DNA from: CALFXN01 sp964451935
GTDB lineage: Bacteria > Synergistota > Synergistia > Synergistales > Aminobacteriaceae
Assembly (NCBI GenBank): GCA_964451935.1
Contig: CAYVKE010000002.1
Span: forward strand, 1-64,000
Length of the DNA: 64,000 nt
Direction of reading: 5' to 3'
Shown: piece after piece, positions 23,842 to 32,513 of the stretch
Position numbering within the stretch: the first letter of the stretch is position 1
Layout: the number at the start of each line of letters is the position of its first letter
Notes under the pieces: model-generated
Databases searched by the model: none
What the model saw: the letters and a program-made list of their open reading frames with translations, nothing else
What the model was told of the DNA's origin: nothing
Made by a program: the position numbers and the translations under genes

Positions 23842-26800
23842 TCAGCGGCGCGGACCGACGAACAGCAGCGGCGCGAGGAGCAGCATCCCCAGCGGCCAGA
23901 CGATCGCGCAGCCGTGCCCTCCCGTATCGCCGGGGTGAGGCGTCGGCGCGGCCGCGCCGTCGGGGATCTCGATGGTCATGACGGTCATTCCGACGCGAAC
24001 GATTCCGGCCGTGTCGTTCCAGTCGTAGGAGAGATTATCCGTGACGGTGATCGCGACGGCCTTCTCCGCGCCCTTCGCAGCGAGCGCGACGCCCTCGCGC
24101 GCGCTCGTTCCGCCCGAGTCCGTGATGACGAGAACGCGCTCCCAGAGCTTCGTCTCGCGGTTGAGCAGGAGGGCGAGATAGTGCGTCCGCCAGCCGTCTT
24201 CGCCCGAGTGCGTTCCTTCCGGAAAGCTCGTCGTGAAGCTCCCCTGCGAGACGCCGGGCTTGAGCGTCATCTCGACGACGCTGCCCCGGCAGAGGGTTTC
24301 CGGAAGCGGCGCCTCGCCGCTGTCCGAATCACCCCGCGCGTTTCCCGATTTCGACGGGGCAAGCGTCTCCTGAAGATAGATCGCGAGCATATAGAGCGCC
24401 TTGTCGAACGTCTCCTGCGACAGCGAGCCGTCCTCGATCTTCGAGACAAGATCGGCGTTCGAATTCAGGAGCAACTTGCCGAGGAAGTCGACGAGCGCGT
24501 ACGCATCCTTCAGAAGATCCTGCCCTCCGGGCTTGACGGCGTTCGGGTCGTCGAGAAGGAGGGTGCCGAGAACCCGCAAGTCTTTGTTCGTCAGTCCGAG
24601 GATATTCAGCGCTTCGAGTAGGGCCTTCTGATCCGGATCGAGCGGCGGCGGATCGACGGGCGGCGAATAAGGCGTCGGAGTCGGGGTCGGCGTCGGAGTC
24701 ACAGTTGGTTTGGGAGTCGGAGTTACGGTTGGTTTTGGCGTTGGCGTCGGAATCGGCTTCGGACTCGGTGCCGGAATGAGCGTTGGCGTTGGAGTCGGGG
24801 TGGGTGTCGGAGTCGGAGCGGCGGCCACGGTGCGGAGCTTCGTCACAAAGGCGTCGCTGGCGCCTCGGTATGTCGTCTGAAACGCGCCCGACGTGACCGG
24901 GAAATTTCCCGACTTTGTATACCCTGTCACGTACGCGTTTCCGGATGCATCAATCGCGATTCCGTAGCCACTGTCAACGTTATTTCCACCGAGATAGGTT
25001 CCGTAGAGTAGGTTCGAACCGTTCGCGTTGAGCCTCGCGAAGAACGTGTCGCTGCTGCCGCCGTATGCAGTCTGGAACGCACCCGCCGTGACTGGGAAGT
25101 TGACGGAATTTGTAAACCCCGTTACATATGCATTCCCCGATGCGTTCACCACAATTCGGGTGCCAACGTCACCGCTACTTCCGCCGAGATACGTGCCATA
25201 GACGAGCGCCGTACCGTCTGCGTTCAGTTTCGTGACAAACGCGTCGTAGTCACTGCCGTACGTGGTCTGGAAGGCCTCGGCCGTGACCGGGAAGGAAGAG
25301 GACATCGTACGCCCCATTACGTAGGCGTTTCCGGATGCGTCCACGGCGATTCCGTTGCCCCAGTCATCGTCGCTTCCGCCGAGGTACGTGCCATATAGCA
25401 GATCCGAACCGTTCGCGTTCAGCTTCGCGACGAGCGCGTCCCAGACGCCGCCGAACGTGGTCTGGAAGGCTTCATCTGTGACCGGGAAGTTTTCGGACTT
25501 TGTGTGCCCGGTCACGTACGCATTCCCGGATGTGTCCACTGCGATTCCGGCACCCTCGTCCCACCCGAATCCGCCGAGGTAGGTGCTATAGACGAGAGCC
25601 GCACCGTTCGGGTTCAGTTTCGCGACAAATAAGTCGTAGGTACCACCAAACGTGGTCTGAAAAGCTGCTGCCGTAACCGGGAAATTGGCGGACGCTGTAT
25701 ACCCCGTCACGTAGGCGTTTCCGGACGTGTCCACCGCGATTCCGAGGCCTGAGTCCCACATGTCTCCGCCGAAGCGGGTGCAATAGACGAGATCCGTGCC
25801 GTTCGCGTTCAGTTTTGTGACGAATAGGTCATAGAAGATGAACTCGGTCTTGAAGGCTCCAGCCGTGATCGGGAAGTTGAAGGACCCTGTATATCCGGAT
25901 ACGTAGGCGTTTCCGGATGCATCCACTGCGATTCCCCAGCCTACGTCATATTCGCTTCCGCCAAGGTACGTTCCATAGAGCAGTGCCGTCCCGTTCGCGT
26001 TCAACTTCGCGACGAACGCGTCGTACCAGCCTCCGAATGTGGTCTGGAACGCCCCCGGTGTGGCCGGGAAAGTGGCGGAATTTGTACCCCCCGTCACGTA
26101 GGCGTTTCCAGATGCGTCCACCGCGATTCCCCAGCCATTGTCCTCGTTGCTCCCGCCTAGGAATGTCCCGTAGATCATATCTGCCGCTCCGGCCCCTCTT
26201 GTGGGCGTTCGATCGTTTGGCAGTCGCGCCGCGAACGGACGGAGAATCTCCTCTCCAGCGACGACGGGAACAGGAATGTCGACGGCGCTTGCGGACGAAC
26301 TTTCCGCAGTCTTCCGCCCCGAACGGTATTCGAGGCCGAAGAGCGGAATGATCACGTCGCCGATCTCCGTCGCGCACCGGATCGTCTCCGAATCGCATTC
26401 GAGTCCTTCGGCCCCCTCGATCCGCACCGCGGCCTTCTCGAAGAATTTCGCCGCTCGCGCCCTGCCCGAATCCCTCACGACGAAGCGGGGCGCGAGAGCG
26501 CCGCCGCGTCCCGCGATTTCGAGATCCACGCCGGGGTAGATGTCGACATACCGGACGCCGCTCCAGACAGGGACGTCCGGATTCCACTTCTCCGGATCGT
26601 TTCCTCTGAAGTACGAGATTTTCGTCTGGATCCGTCCGAAGGGCTCGATCTTCGGGCTGTCGTTTCCTCCGGGGAACGTGAGCTTCAGAGCGATGCCCTT
26701 CCTCGGACTGTCGGATTCCGTTTTTCCTGTGCGTCCGTCACGGAGAGCGCTTTCTGATGTTTCGCCCGCCGGTCCGCCGGACGTCTTTTCGTCCGCCTTT

Positions 26801-27042
26801 TCCGGCTCCATCGCGGTGATCCAGAGGGCGTCGTCTGCGATCCAGACGGTCATGCCGCGTCCGGCGACCTGGTAGCGCGCCCCGTCGCTGAACTGCCCCG
26901 CGTTCTCCACGACGATCAGCGGAGCGCCGCCGTCGGCCGTCGCGGGGAACGGGCATAACAGGGCGAAAAGTACCGTCAGGAGGATAAGGATGCTTCTTCC
27001 GCAAACGCCGTCCGCGATCCGACTCCACGAGAGGCGATTCAT
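23842..27042 (-). CDS. Secreted SBBP beta-propeller repeat protein with Synerg-CTERM-like tail
   Basis: A 1066-residue surface protein. ATG 27042 follows AAGGGGG and begins a signal peptide (hydrophobic ILILLTVLFALLCPF). Residues about 40-285 form the N-terminal domain seen in SBBP proteins (ENAGQF, YVDIYPGVDLEIAG). Residues about 291-734 hold seven SBBP repeats of 63-64 residues (YGTYLGG, GIAVDASGNAYVTG, AFQTTFGG, FVAKLNANG), enough for a seven-bladed propeller. A Pro/Thr-rich linker follows, then a C-terminal module shared with the gene at 27669. The end is GGHGC, a hydrophobic stretch and GPRR, a variant sorting tail. The role is probably cell-surface binding or adhesion; the ligand is unknown. 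Confidence 0.88.
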   Translation of the reverse strand: MNRLSWSRIADGVCGRSILILLTVLFALLCPFPATADGGAPLIVVENAGQFSDGARYQVAGRGMTVWIADDALWITAMEPEKADEKTSGGPAGETSESALRDGRTGKTESDSPRKGIALKLTFPGGNDSPKIEPFGRIQTKISYFRGNDPEKWNPDVPVWSGVRYVDIYPGVDLEIAGRGGALAPRFVVRDSGRARAAKFFEKAAVRIEGAEGLECDSETIRCATEIGDVIIPLFGLEYRSGRKTAESSSASAVDIPVPVVAGEEILRPFAARLPNDRTPTRGAGAADMIYGTFLGGSNEDNGWGIAVDASGNAYVTGGTNSATFPATPGAFQTTFGGWYDAFVAKLNANGTALLYGTYLGGSEYDVGWGIAVDASGNAYVSGYTGSFNFPITAGAFKTEFIFYDLFVTKLNANGTDLVYCTRFGGDMWDSGLGIAVDTSGNAYVTGYTASANFPVTAAAFQTTFGGTYDLFVAKLNPNGAALVYSTYLGGFGWDEGAGIAVDTSGNAYVTGHTKSENFPVTDEAFQTTFGGVWDALVAKLNANGSDLLYGTYLGGSDDDWGNGIAVDASGNAYVMGRTMSSSFPVTAEAFQTTYGSDYDAFVTKLNADGTALVYGTYLGGSSGDVGTRIVVNASGNAYVTGFTNSVNFPVTAGAFQTAYGGSSDTFFARLNANGSNLLYGTYLGGNNVDSGYGIAIDASGNAYVTGYTKSGNFPVTSGAFQTTYRGASDAFVTKLRTVAAAPTPTPTPTPTPTLIPAPSPKPIPTPTPKPTVTPTPKPTVTPTPTPTPTPYSPPVDPPPLDPDQKALLEALNILGLTNKDLRVLGTLLLDDPNAVKPGGQDLLKDAYALVDFLGKLLLNSNADLVSKIEDGSLSQETFDKALYMLAIYLQETLAPSKSGNARGDSDSGEAPLPETLCRGSVVEMTLKPGVSQGSFTTSFPEGTHSGEDGWRTHYLALLLNRETKLWERVLVITDSGGTSAREGVALAAKGAEKAVAITVTDNLSYDWNDTAGIVRVGMTVMTIEIPDGAAAPTPHPGDTGGHGCAIVWPLGMLLLAPLLFVGPRR
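24840..26171 (-). repeat. Seven tandem SBBP-coding repeats (about 190 bp each)
   Basis: Seven in-frame units of 63-64 codons, each with the GIAVDASGNAYV core. The DNA repetition is explained by the protein repeat; copies differ enough at nucleotide level to look old rather than freshly amplified. Confidence 0.85.
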
Positions 27043-27340
27043 CAAGAATTTCTACCCCCTTTGAATTTACTTCCGCAGTGAACACCGAACGATTCACCCC
27101 TTTGAGCGTCCACAATCCTTTTTTGTTGGAAACTCGGAACAGGGCTCATCTCGAATGGCGCTCTGCGTTCATTGGAACGAGATCATTAGAACGATATACT
27201 ATGGATGCTAGCACTTCAGTTCCAACTTTGCATTAAGTACAAAATGATTCATATTTTTCTGTTCTCTCGGAATTTCGATGCGATGTTGAACGGTCTGAAG
27301 CTTCCGTGTCGGCGCAAGGGATTCCGAACGACGAAATGCA

Positions 27341-27372
27341 GAGGGCCCGGGGAAATCCTCCCCCGGCCCCTC
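27341..27372 (-). terminator. GC-rich hairpin, likely terminator of a lost minus-strand gene
   Basis: GAGGGCCCGGGG pairs with CCCCGGCCCCTC with one mismatch. It lies 6 bp beyond the stop codon of the relic reading frame at 27379, in the position expected for that frame's terminator. Confidence 0.5.
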
Positions 27373-27378
27373 GCGTCG

Positions 27379-27537
27379 TCAGTTTCTTCTGTGGAACTTC
27401 ATCCTGGTATTTTTTTCCCGTTTCCCGCGGATTCCCGCCAATGTCGCAGACATGAGGAGAAGTGTCGCTATCAGTCCCGCTCTGGAATCGAACCATCCCT
27501 GTTTCGATTCCGTCTCAGACGATCCCGTCGTTCCTCG
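27379..27537 (-). pseudogene. Relic of a C-terminal membrane anchor (no start codon context)
   Basis: Within the 626-bp gap between two secreted-protein genes, one minus-strand frame without an evident start or upstream domain reads a hydrophobic segment (GLIATLLLMSATLAGI) followed by a basic tail (RGKREKN, ending KFHRRN) and a stop, then immediately a hairpin. A stop codon at 27538-27540 closes the frame upstream. This looks like the C-terminal anchor of a decayed surface protein. The rest of the gap (27043-27340, 27541-27668) shows no gene; 27100-27300 is visibly AT-richer and probably contains the promoter of the SBBP gene. Confidence 0.35.
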
Positions 27538-27668
27538 TCATCCGTTCCGCAGGACGGTCTTTGTCGTGGCCGAGTTTCCGCTCGCGGCTATGTCCGCCCA
27601 CGTTCTCGTGCCTCCGGATATGCTCTACGCTCCCGTTAGGGTCGAAGGCGTCAGGTATTTCGCGCCCG

Positions 27669-29597
27669 TCAGCGGCGCGGGCCGACGAACAGCAGCGGCG
27701 CGAGAAGCAGCATCCCCAGCGGCCAGACGACCGAGCACCCGTGCCCTCCCGTATCGCCGGGGCGAGGCGTCGGCGCTGTCGCGCCGTCGGGGATCTCGAT
27801 CGTCATGACGGTCATCGCGACGCGAACGATGCCCGCCGTGTCGTTCCAGTCGTACGAGAGTCCGTCGGAAACCGTTATCTTCACGCTCTTTTCGGCCTTC
27901 CGCGAAAAGGACGCAACGCCCTCGCGCGCATTCACCGCTCCGGAGTCCGTGATGACGAGCACGCGCTCCCATTTCTTCGACCCGCGATCGAGCAGGAGGG
28001 CGAGATACTGCGTCCGCCAGCCGTCTTCGCCGTCGTGGGTTCCTTCCGGGAAGCTCGTCGTGAAGCTCCCCTGCGAGACGCCGGGCTTGAGCGTCATCTC
28101 CACGACGCTCGCGCGAGACCGGACTTCGGACAGCGGAGCGTCGCTGTCGTCGTCGGCCGCCCTTCCCGCGAGCGCGTGAGCGCCGGACTCGCCGGACGTG
28201 AGATTCTCCTGCAGGTAGATCGCGACGGTATAGAGCGCCTTGTTGAAGAGCTCCTCCGTCAACGCCCCGGTCCCGATTGCATCCACGAGAGCGGGATCCG
28301 CTTCGAGGAGCAGTTTGCCGAGATGCTCGACCAGCGCGTACGCATCTTCCAGAAGGGCCTTGTCCCCCGGAGTCAGGGCGGTCGGGTCTGCTTCCGACAA
28401 CATCTCAAGCGTGAGCTTGAGCGTCAGGAGGTCGTTCTCGTCGATGCCGAGGATGTTCATCGCTTCGAGGAGGGCCTTCTGGTCCGGATCGAGCGGCGGC
28501 GGGTCGACGGGCGGCGAATAGGGCGTCGGGGTCGACGTCGCTGTCGGCGCCGGAGTCGATGTCGGAGTGGGGATTGGCGTCGGCGTGGAGGTCGGCGGAG
28601 CGGGAATCGACGTCGGCGTCGGATTCGGGGTCGGCGTGGGAGTCGGAGACGCGCCCCAGGGAATCTCCGTTCCGTTCGAGGAGTATTGATAGATCTTTCC
28701 GTCTGTCGTTCCCGCGACGAGAAGTCGATTGCTCGTAGGCTGGTAGGCGATGTCGCCGCGCGCCCCCGGCAATGTGACGAATGTCGTCAGCGTTTGGCCT
28801 TGGCCGTAGGTTCGCTTTTGAATCGTGTTGTTGCCGGTATTGTTGACGTAGGCGTTCGTGTTCGGGTCGAATGTGATGCTTCGATAATTGCTTCCCTCTG
28901 ACGGAAAGAGGGGGTCCTTCTGCCAGTCCGATGAGACGTTATCGTCAGAGATCATTATGGTCGAGTAGATCGCGTCGGTGTATGCCGCGTAGAGATAATA
29001 GTACTTGGTCATATCGGACGTGATCGTCCTGACAGACGTGTCCCGGAATTTGTCGGGCGATGCCGTCGCCGGAGCGTTGCAGTATTTATCCCATGATATC
29101 GCTCCGGTCATCTTTTTCCACACAACTCCATTGGCGTCGACGACGAAGAAACATCGCCCCGACCCCGATCCGTTGAAGCTCATGGATCTCGGCGGTTGGG
29201 CGAATCCCTGTCCCGCCGTCGGAAGATCGATTTTCGTCCCGGCGGAATCGCCCGTATCCGCATAGTATGGATGGATGCCGTCATCCTGAAGCAGGTAGAG
29301 CGAGTTCGTCTCCCCGTCCATGGATTGTCCGCGCACGCGTCCTTCGAAGGCGCCTCCCCGCGACGCCTTGCCTGACAGTCCGGCTCCGCCCGCGCCCGTG
29401 TCGCAGGAGTCGGGGCTCGCGCAGTGGAAGTCCGGGTCGCGTGTTCCGTCGCCGAAGTAGTGAACGATCTCCCATCCGCCGCAGCTCAGCGGCATGTGCG
29501 CCACATAGAAGCTGTCGCCGCTGCCTGCGATGATGTGGTCGGGACTGACGAGCCCCGAGGGGCCGAGCGCATCGGCGGGCGGCGCAAATGCGATCAT
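27669..29597 (-). CDS. Secreted protein with Pro/Thr linker, C-terminal module and Synerg-CTERM-like tail; probable frameshift in signal peptide
   Basis: The open frame encodes 642 residues. Residues about 10-310 are unrecognised but look like an extracellular, repeat-poor domain (YYADTGDSAGTKID, GDIAYQPTSNRLLVAGTT), possibly a propeller of its own. A Pro/Thr-rich linker (about 315-365) and about 275 C-terminal residues closely parallel the SBBP protein at 23842, ending GGHGC, hydrophobic stretch, GPRR. The nominal ATG at 29597 lies inside a hydrophobic signal core (ACVLLFAAMIAFA) that has no start upstream in its frame. A basic N-region (MRETRRKTTAERR) starts at ATG 29659 in another frame. 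One indel near 29615-29630 would join them, so the true gene is probably 27669-29659. Confidence 0.78.
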   Translation of the reverse strand: MIAFAPPADALGPSGLVSPDHIIAGSGDSFYVAHMPLSCGGWEIVHYFGDGTRDPDFHCASPDSCDTGAGGAGLSGKASRGGAFEGRVRGQSMDGETNSLYLLQDDGIHPYYADTGDSAGTKIDLPTAGQGFAQPPRSMSFNGSGSGRCFFVVDANGVVWKKMTGAISWDKYCNAPATASPDKFRDTSVRTITSDMTKYYYLYAAYTDAIYSTIMISDDNVSSDWQKDPLFPSEGSNYRSITFDPNTNAYVNNTGNNTIQKRTYGQGQTLTTFVTLPGARGDIAYQPTSNRLLVAGTTDGKIYQYSSNGTEIPWGASPTPTPTPNPTPTSIPAPPTSTPTPIPTPTSTPAPTATSTPTPYSPPVDPPPLDPDQKALLEAMNILGIDENDLLTLKLTLEMLSEADPTALTPGDKALLEDAYALVEHLGKLLLEADPALVDAIGTGALTEELFNKALYTVAIYLQENLTSGESGAHALAGRAADDDSDAPLSEVRSRASVVEMTLKPGVSQGSFTTSFPEGTHDGEDGWRTQYLALLLDRGSKKWERVLVITDSGAVNAREGVASFSRKAEKSVKITVSDGLSYDWNDTAGIVRVAMTVMTIEIPDGATAPTPRPGDTGGHGCSVVWPLGMLLLAPLLFVGPRR

Positions 29598-29763
29598 GGC
29601 GGCGGCGAACAGAAGAACGCACGCCGTTCCGCCGTCGTCTTCCTCCGGGTTTCACGCATACGCCGTTCTCGCTCAGAATCGGTTTCACACACTCTCTCCC
29701 CCTCGCCTGTGCGAAAAGTCCGTCCATTCATTTGGGAAAATTCCTAAAAAGACATTTTGTATA

Positions 29764-29793
29764 ACTATATTCGAGAGACAGGGGGGAAGGCAA
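29764..29793 (-). promoter_or_regulatory. Candidate promoter for the 27669-29597 gene
   Basis: On the minus strand TTGCCT (29788-29793) and TATAGT (29764-29769) are 18 bp apart, about 105 bp before the likely true start at 29659. The rest of the 29598-29919 gap holds only the terminator at 29862. Confidence 0.4.
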
Positions 29794-29861
29794 GGGGGTA
29801 CGTGCGCCGGATTTATGAATATTCCGGGAAGGGAATGCACGTATCGGCGTCAGAAACGAAA

Positions 29862-29899
29862 GGCCCGGCGAAGGATCGTTCCCTCCGCCGGGCCTTTTT
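29862..29899. terminator. Intrinsic terminator at the end of the peptide importer operon
   Basis: GGCCCGGCG and CGCCGGGCC form a perfect 9-bp stem. T-rich sequence follows on both strands (TTTTT on plus, TTTCGTTTC on minus). It lies 20 bp past the stop of the minus-strand binding-protein gene. Confidence 0.75.
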
Positions 29900-29919
29900 G
29901 TTCCGGGAGCGTCGCCGCC

Positions 29920-31491
29920 TTACTTTTTCACGACGTTCTTGATGAAGAGGAGTTCGAGCGGGGATTCGATGAGCCCTTCGATGTTCGCCCTGCGGCCGTT
30001 GACGTTGTCCAGAACGTACAGCGTGATCCACGCGGCCTCGCCGACGATGATCTCCTGGGCCTTCGTGTAGGCCTCGATGCGCTTTGCGGGGTCGTTCTCG
30101 ACCATCCCGATGTCGATGAACTTGTCCGCTTCGGCGTTCGAGTAGAAGGAGCGGTTGTTGCCGCCCGGAACCCACTGATTCGTGTGGAACATCGGACGCA
30201 GCACCCAGTCGGCGTCTCCCGTGGAGGGCGACCAGCCCATCAGCAGCATCTGGGATTTGTTCTCGTCCGGCTTTCTCGCGCTCTCCGAGAGGAACGCCGC
30301 CCAGTCCATCGTCGAGAGCTTCACGTCCGCGCCGACGGCCTTGAGGTACGCCTGGATGGCCTCTGCGACCTTATAGTCCATCGGATAGCGGCCGCTCGGC
30401 GACCAGAAGGTGACTTCAAGCTTCTTGCCGTCTTTGTCGAGGATCTTGTCGCCGTCGGAGTCCTTCCATCCGGATTCGGCGAGCAGCGCCTTCGCCCTGG
30501 CCGGGTCGTACGCGTACCCCTTGACGGGCGCGTAGCCGTTGACGGCGAACGCCATCGGGGAGTCGATCGGGCGGGCGAAGCCCTTCATGATGCTCTTGCA
30601 GATCGCGTCCCGGTCCACGGCGTAATTGAACGCCCGGCGGACGTTCGGGTCCTTCAGGATGGGGTGCAGGGCGTTGATGGCCACGTACATGACGCGCATG
30701 CCCGGCTGGATCGTCAGTTTGATGTTCGTGTCGCTCTTGAGGCGCTCGACCTCGAACGTGGCGATCCGTTCGGCGATGTCCAGCTCGCCGGTTTCGAGCT
30801 GCATGGTCCGGGCGTTGTCGTCGGGGATGGTCATGAAGACGGCCGTGTCGACCTTCGGCTTGCCCTCGCGGTATTTGTCGAAGGCCATCAGCGTGATGTT
30901 GTCGCCCTTCTGCCAGCTCACGAACTTGAACGGGCCGGTTCCCGAGGGGTTTTTCTTGATCTCGGCCTTCGCGTCGATCAGCGTCGGGTCGATGACGAGT
31001 CCGGCCGTGTGGCACATCGTGTGGATGAACGGGCCGAACGACTGGCTCAGGACGAACTGCACGGTCTGGGGATCGACGACCTTGACTTCGGAGAGGATGG
31101 GCTTGAAGAGCGAGGTCCGCTTGTAGTTGCCGCCGATGAGCCGGTCGAAGTTCTTCTTGACGGCCGCGGCGTCGAACGGAGCGCCGCTGTGGAAGACAAC
31201 GCCCTTCTTGAGATGGAAGGTCCACGTTTTTCCGTCCGGGGTGACCTCCCACGTGTCCGCGAGGCGCGGCGCGACGACGAGCTTGTCGTCCTTCACGTCG
31301 AAGCCGACGAGTCCCTCGTAGATGTTGTGGCAGACCTCTTCGGACGGGTTGTCCGTGATATTCTGGGGATCCAGTTCGACCGGCTCGGCTCCCTGGCCGA
31401 TCTTGAGAACGGTTCCCGCGGCGAACGCCGGAAGCGCGGCGAAGACAAGAACGAACGCACAAAGTATCACAATCCGGAAACGGGATTTCAT
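29920..31491 (-). CDS. Dipeptide/oligopeptide ABC transporter substrate-binding protein
   Basis: A 523-residue extracytoplasmic binding protein of the DppA/OppA family (SBP family 5). ATG 31491 starts a signal peptide (MKSRFRIVILCAFVLVFAAL, cleavage near AFA); GGAGG lies 12 bp upstream. Typical blocks are GAEPVELDPQNITDN, YEGLVGFD, GKTWTFHLKKGVVFHSGAPF, PSGTGPFKFVSWQKGD, and DPNVRRAFNYAVDRD. No lipobox cysteine is seen, so it is free or bound by other means. It is the last gene of a five-gene operon with permeases and ATPases. Peptides are the likely cargo given the secreted proteases nearby, though nickel or opine transport is possible. Confidence 0.9.
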   Translation of the reverse strand: MKSRFRIVILCAFVLVFAALPAFAAGTVLKIGQGAEPVELDPQNITDNPSEEVCHNIYEGLVGFDVKDDKLVVAPRLADTWEVTPDGKTWTFHLKKGVVFHSGAPFDAAAVKKNFDRLIGGNYKRTSLFKPILSEVKVVDPQTVQFVLSQSFGPFIHTMCHTAGLVIDPTLIDAKAEIKKNPSGTGPFKFVSWQKGDNITLMAFDKYREGKPKVDTAVFMTIPDDNARTMQLETGELDIAERIATFEVERLKSDTNIKLTIQPGMRVMYVAINALHPILKDPNVRRAFNYAVDRDAICKSIMKGFARPIDSPMAFAVNGYAPVKGYAYDPARAKALLAESGWKDSDGDKILDKDGKKLEVTFWSPSGRYPMDYKVAEAIQAYLKAVGADVKLSTMDWAAFLSESARKPDENKSQMLLMGWSPSTGDADWVLRPMFHTNQWVPGGNNRSFYSNAEADKFIDIGMVENDPAKRIEAYTKAQEIIVGEAAWITLYVLDNVNGRRANIEGLIESPLELLFIKNVVKK

Positions 31492-31499
31492 TGGGTTGC

Positions 31500-32513
31500 T
31501 CAACCTCCTTCAGGATAGGGGTTCGTTGTCCTGCTTTCCTCGATCTCGCCGATGCGATGACAGGCCGCGAAATGCCCCGGCTCCACCTCCCTCCACTGGG
31601 GTTCTTCCTTCGTGCATCGGTCCTCCGAATATCGGCATCGCGTATGGAAACGGCACCCCGGCGGCGGGGTGAGCGGACTCGGGATGTCTCCCGCGATGAT
31701 CTTTTTCTCCATGCGCTCATCGGTGACGAAGGGCTTCGGGACGCTCGAAAGCAGCGCCTGCGTGTAGGGGTGCAGGGGACGGGCGAAGAGCGCTTCCTTG
31801 CGCGCCGTTTCCACGAGCCGGCCGAGATACATGACGGCCGCCCTGGTGCTCGCGTGCCGGATGACGGCCAGATTGTGCGAGATGAAGAGATACGCGAGGC
31901 CGCGCGCGGCCTGGATGTCCTGCAGCAGGTTCAGGATCTGCGCCTGGACGGAGACGTCGAGCGCCGACGTCGGCTCGTCGAGGACGACGAGTTCCGGATC
32001 GGACGCGAGCGCGCGGGCGATGGCGATGCGCTGCCGCTGGCCGCCCGAAAACTCGTGGGGATAGCGCGTCATCTGGTCCTCCCGGAGGCCGACCTCCCGC
32101 ATGAGCGCGCCGACACGCGCCCCGATGTCGCGGCCGTGCGCGAGTCCGTGGATTTCGAGCACCCGGCCGATGATGTCGCGGATGATCATTCGCGGATTCA
32201 GCGACGCGAAGGGGTTCTGGAAGACGATCTGGGCCTTCCGGCGGAAGATCCGCGCGTCGTCGCCCGTGTAGTCCTCTATCGGGCGGTCGAGAAAGCGGAT
32301 TGTTCCGGATGTCTTTTCGAGCAGTCCGAGGCAGAGCATTCCGACCGTGGACTTGCCGCTGCCCGATTCGCCGACGAGCCCGAGGGTCTCCCCGCGTTCG
32401 ATGGAGAGCGTCACGCCGTCCACGGCGCGGAGGAGGGCCTTCCGCCCGCCGAAGAGGCCTCCGGTCCGGACGGGGTAGAGTTTGACGAGATTCTCAGCGT
32501 CCAGTACGGGCAT
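31500..32513 (-). CDS. Peptide ABC transporter ATP-binding protein (DppF/OppF-type)
   Basis: A 337-residue ATPase. Walker A GESGSGKST, signature FSGGQRQRIAIARAL and Walker B LVVLDEPTSALDV are intact. The C-terminal region GCRFHTRCRYSEDRC carries the Cys pattern characteristic of peptide-transporter ATPases, which can hold an iron-sulphur cluster. ATG 32513 is chosen for its GAGGCGG site; it lies within the end of the partner ATPase gene (20-base overlap). Confidence 0.92.
   Translation of the reverse strand: MPVLDAENLVKLYPVRTGGLFGGRKALLRAVDGVTLSIERGETLGLVGESGSGKSTVGMLCLGLLEKTSGTIRFLDRPIEDYTGDDARIFRRKAQIVFQNPFASLNPRMIIRDIIGRVLEIHGLAHGRDIGARVGALMREVGLREDQMTRYPHEFSGGQRQRIAIARALASDPELVVLDEPTSALDVSVQAQILNLLQDIQAARGLAYLFISHNLAVIRHASTRAAVMYLGRLVETARKEALFARPLHPYTQALLSSVPKPFVTDERMEKKIIAGDIPSPLTPPPGCRFHTRCRYSEDRCTKEEPQWREVEPGHFAACHRIGEIEESRTTNPYPEGG

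Noticed and set aside
24660..24830. Short-period GGCGTCGGAGT-like DNA repeats
   Set aside because: They are explained by the Pro/Thr-rich linker of the SBBP protein; the same holds at about 28510-28660 in the next gene. Not a CRISPR array or regulatory repeat.
27205..27660. Plus-strand open frames in the gap between the two surface-protein genes
   Set aside because: Compositionally random, no ribosome site; the only sensible signal in this gap is the minus-strand anchor relic.
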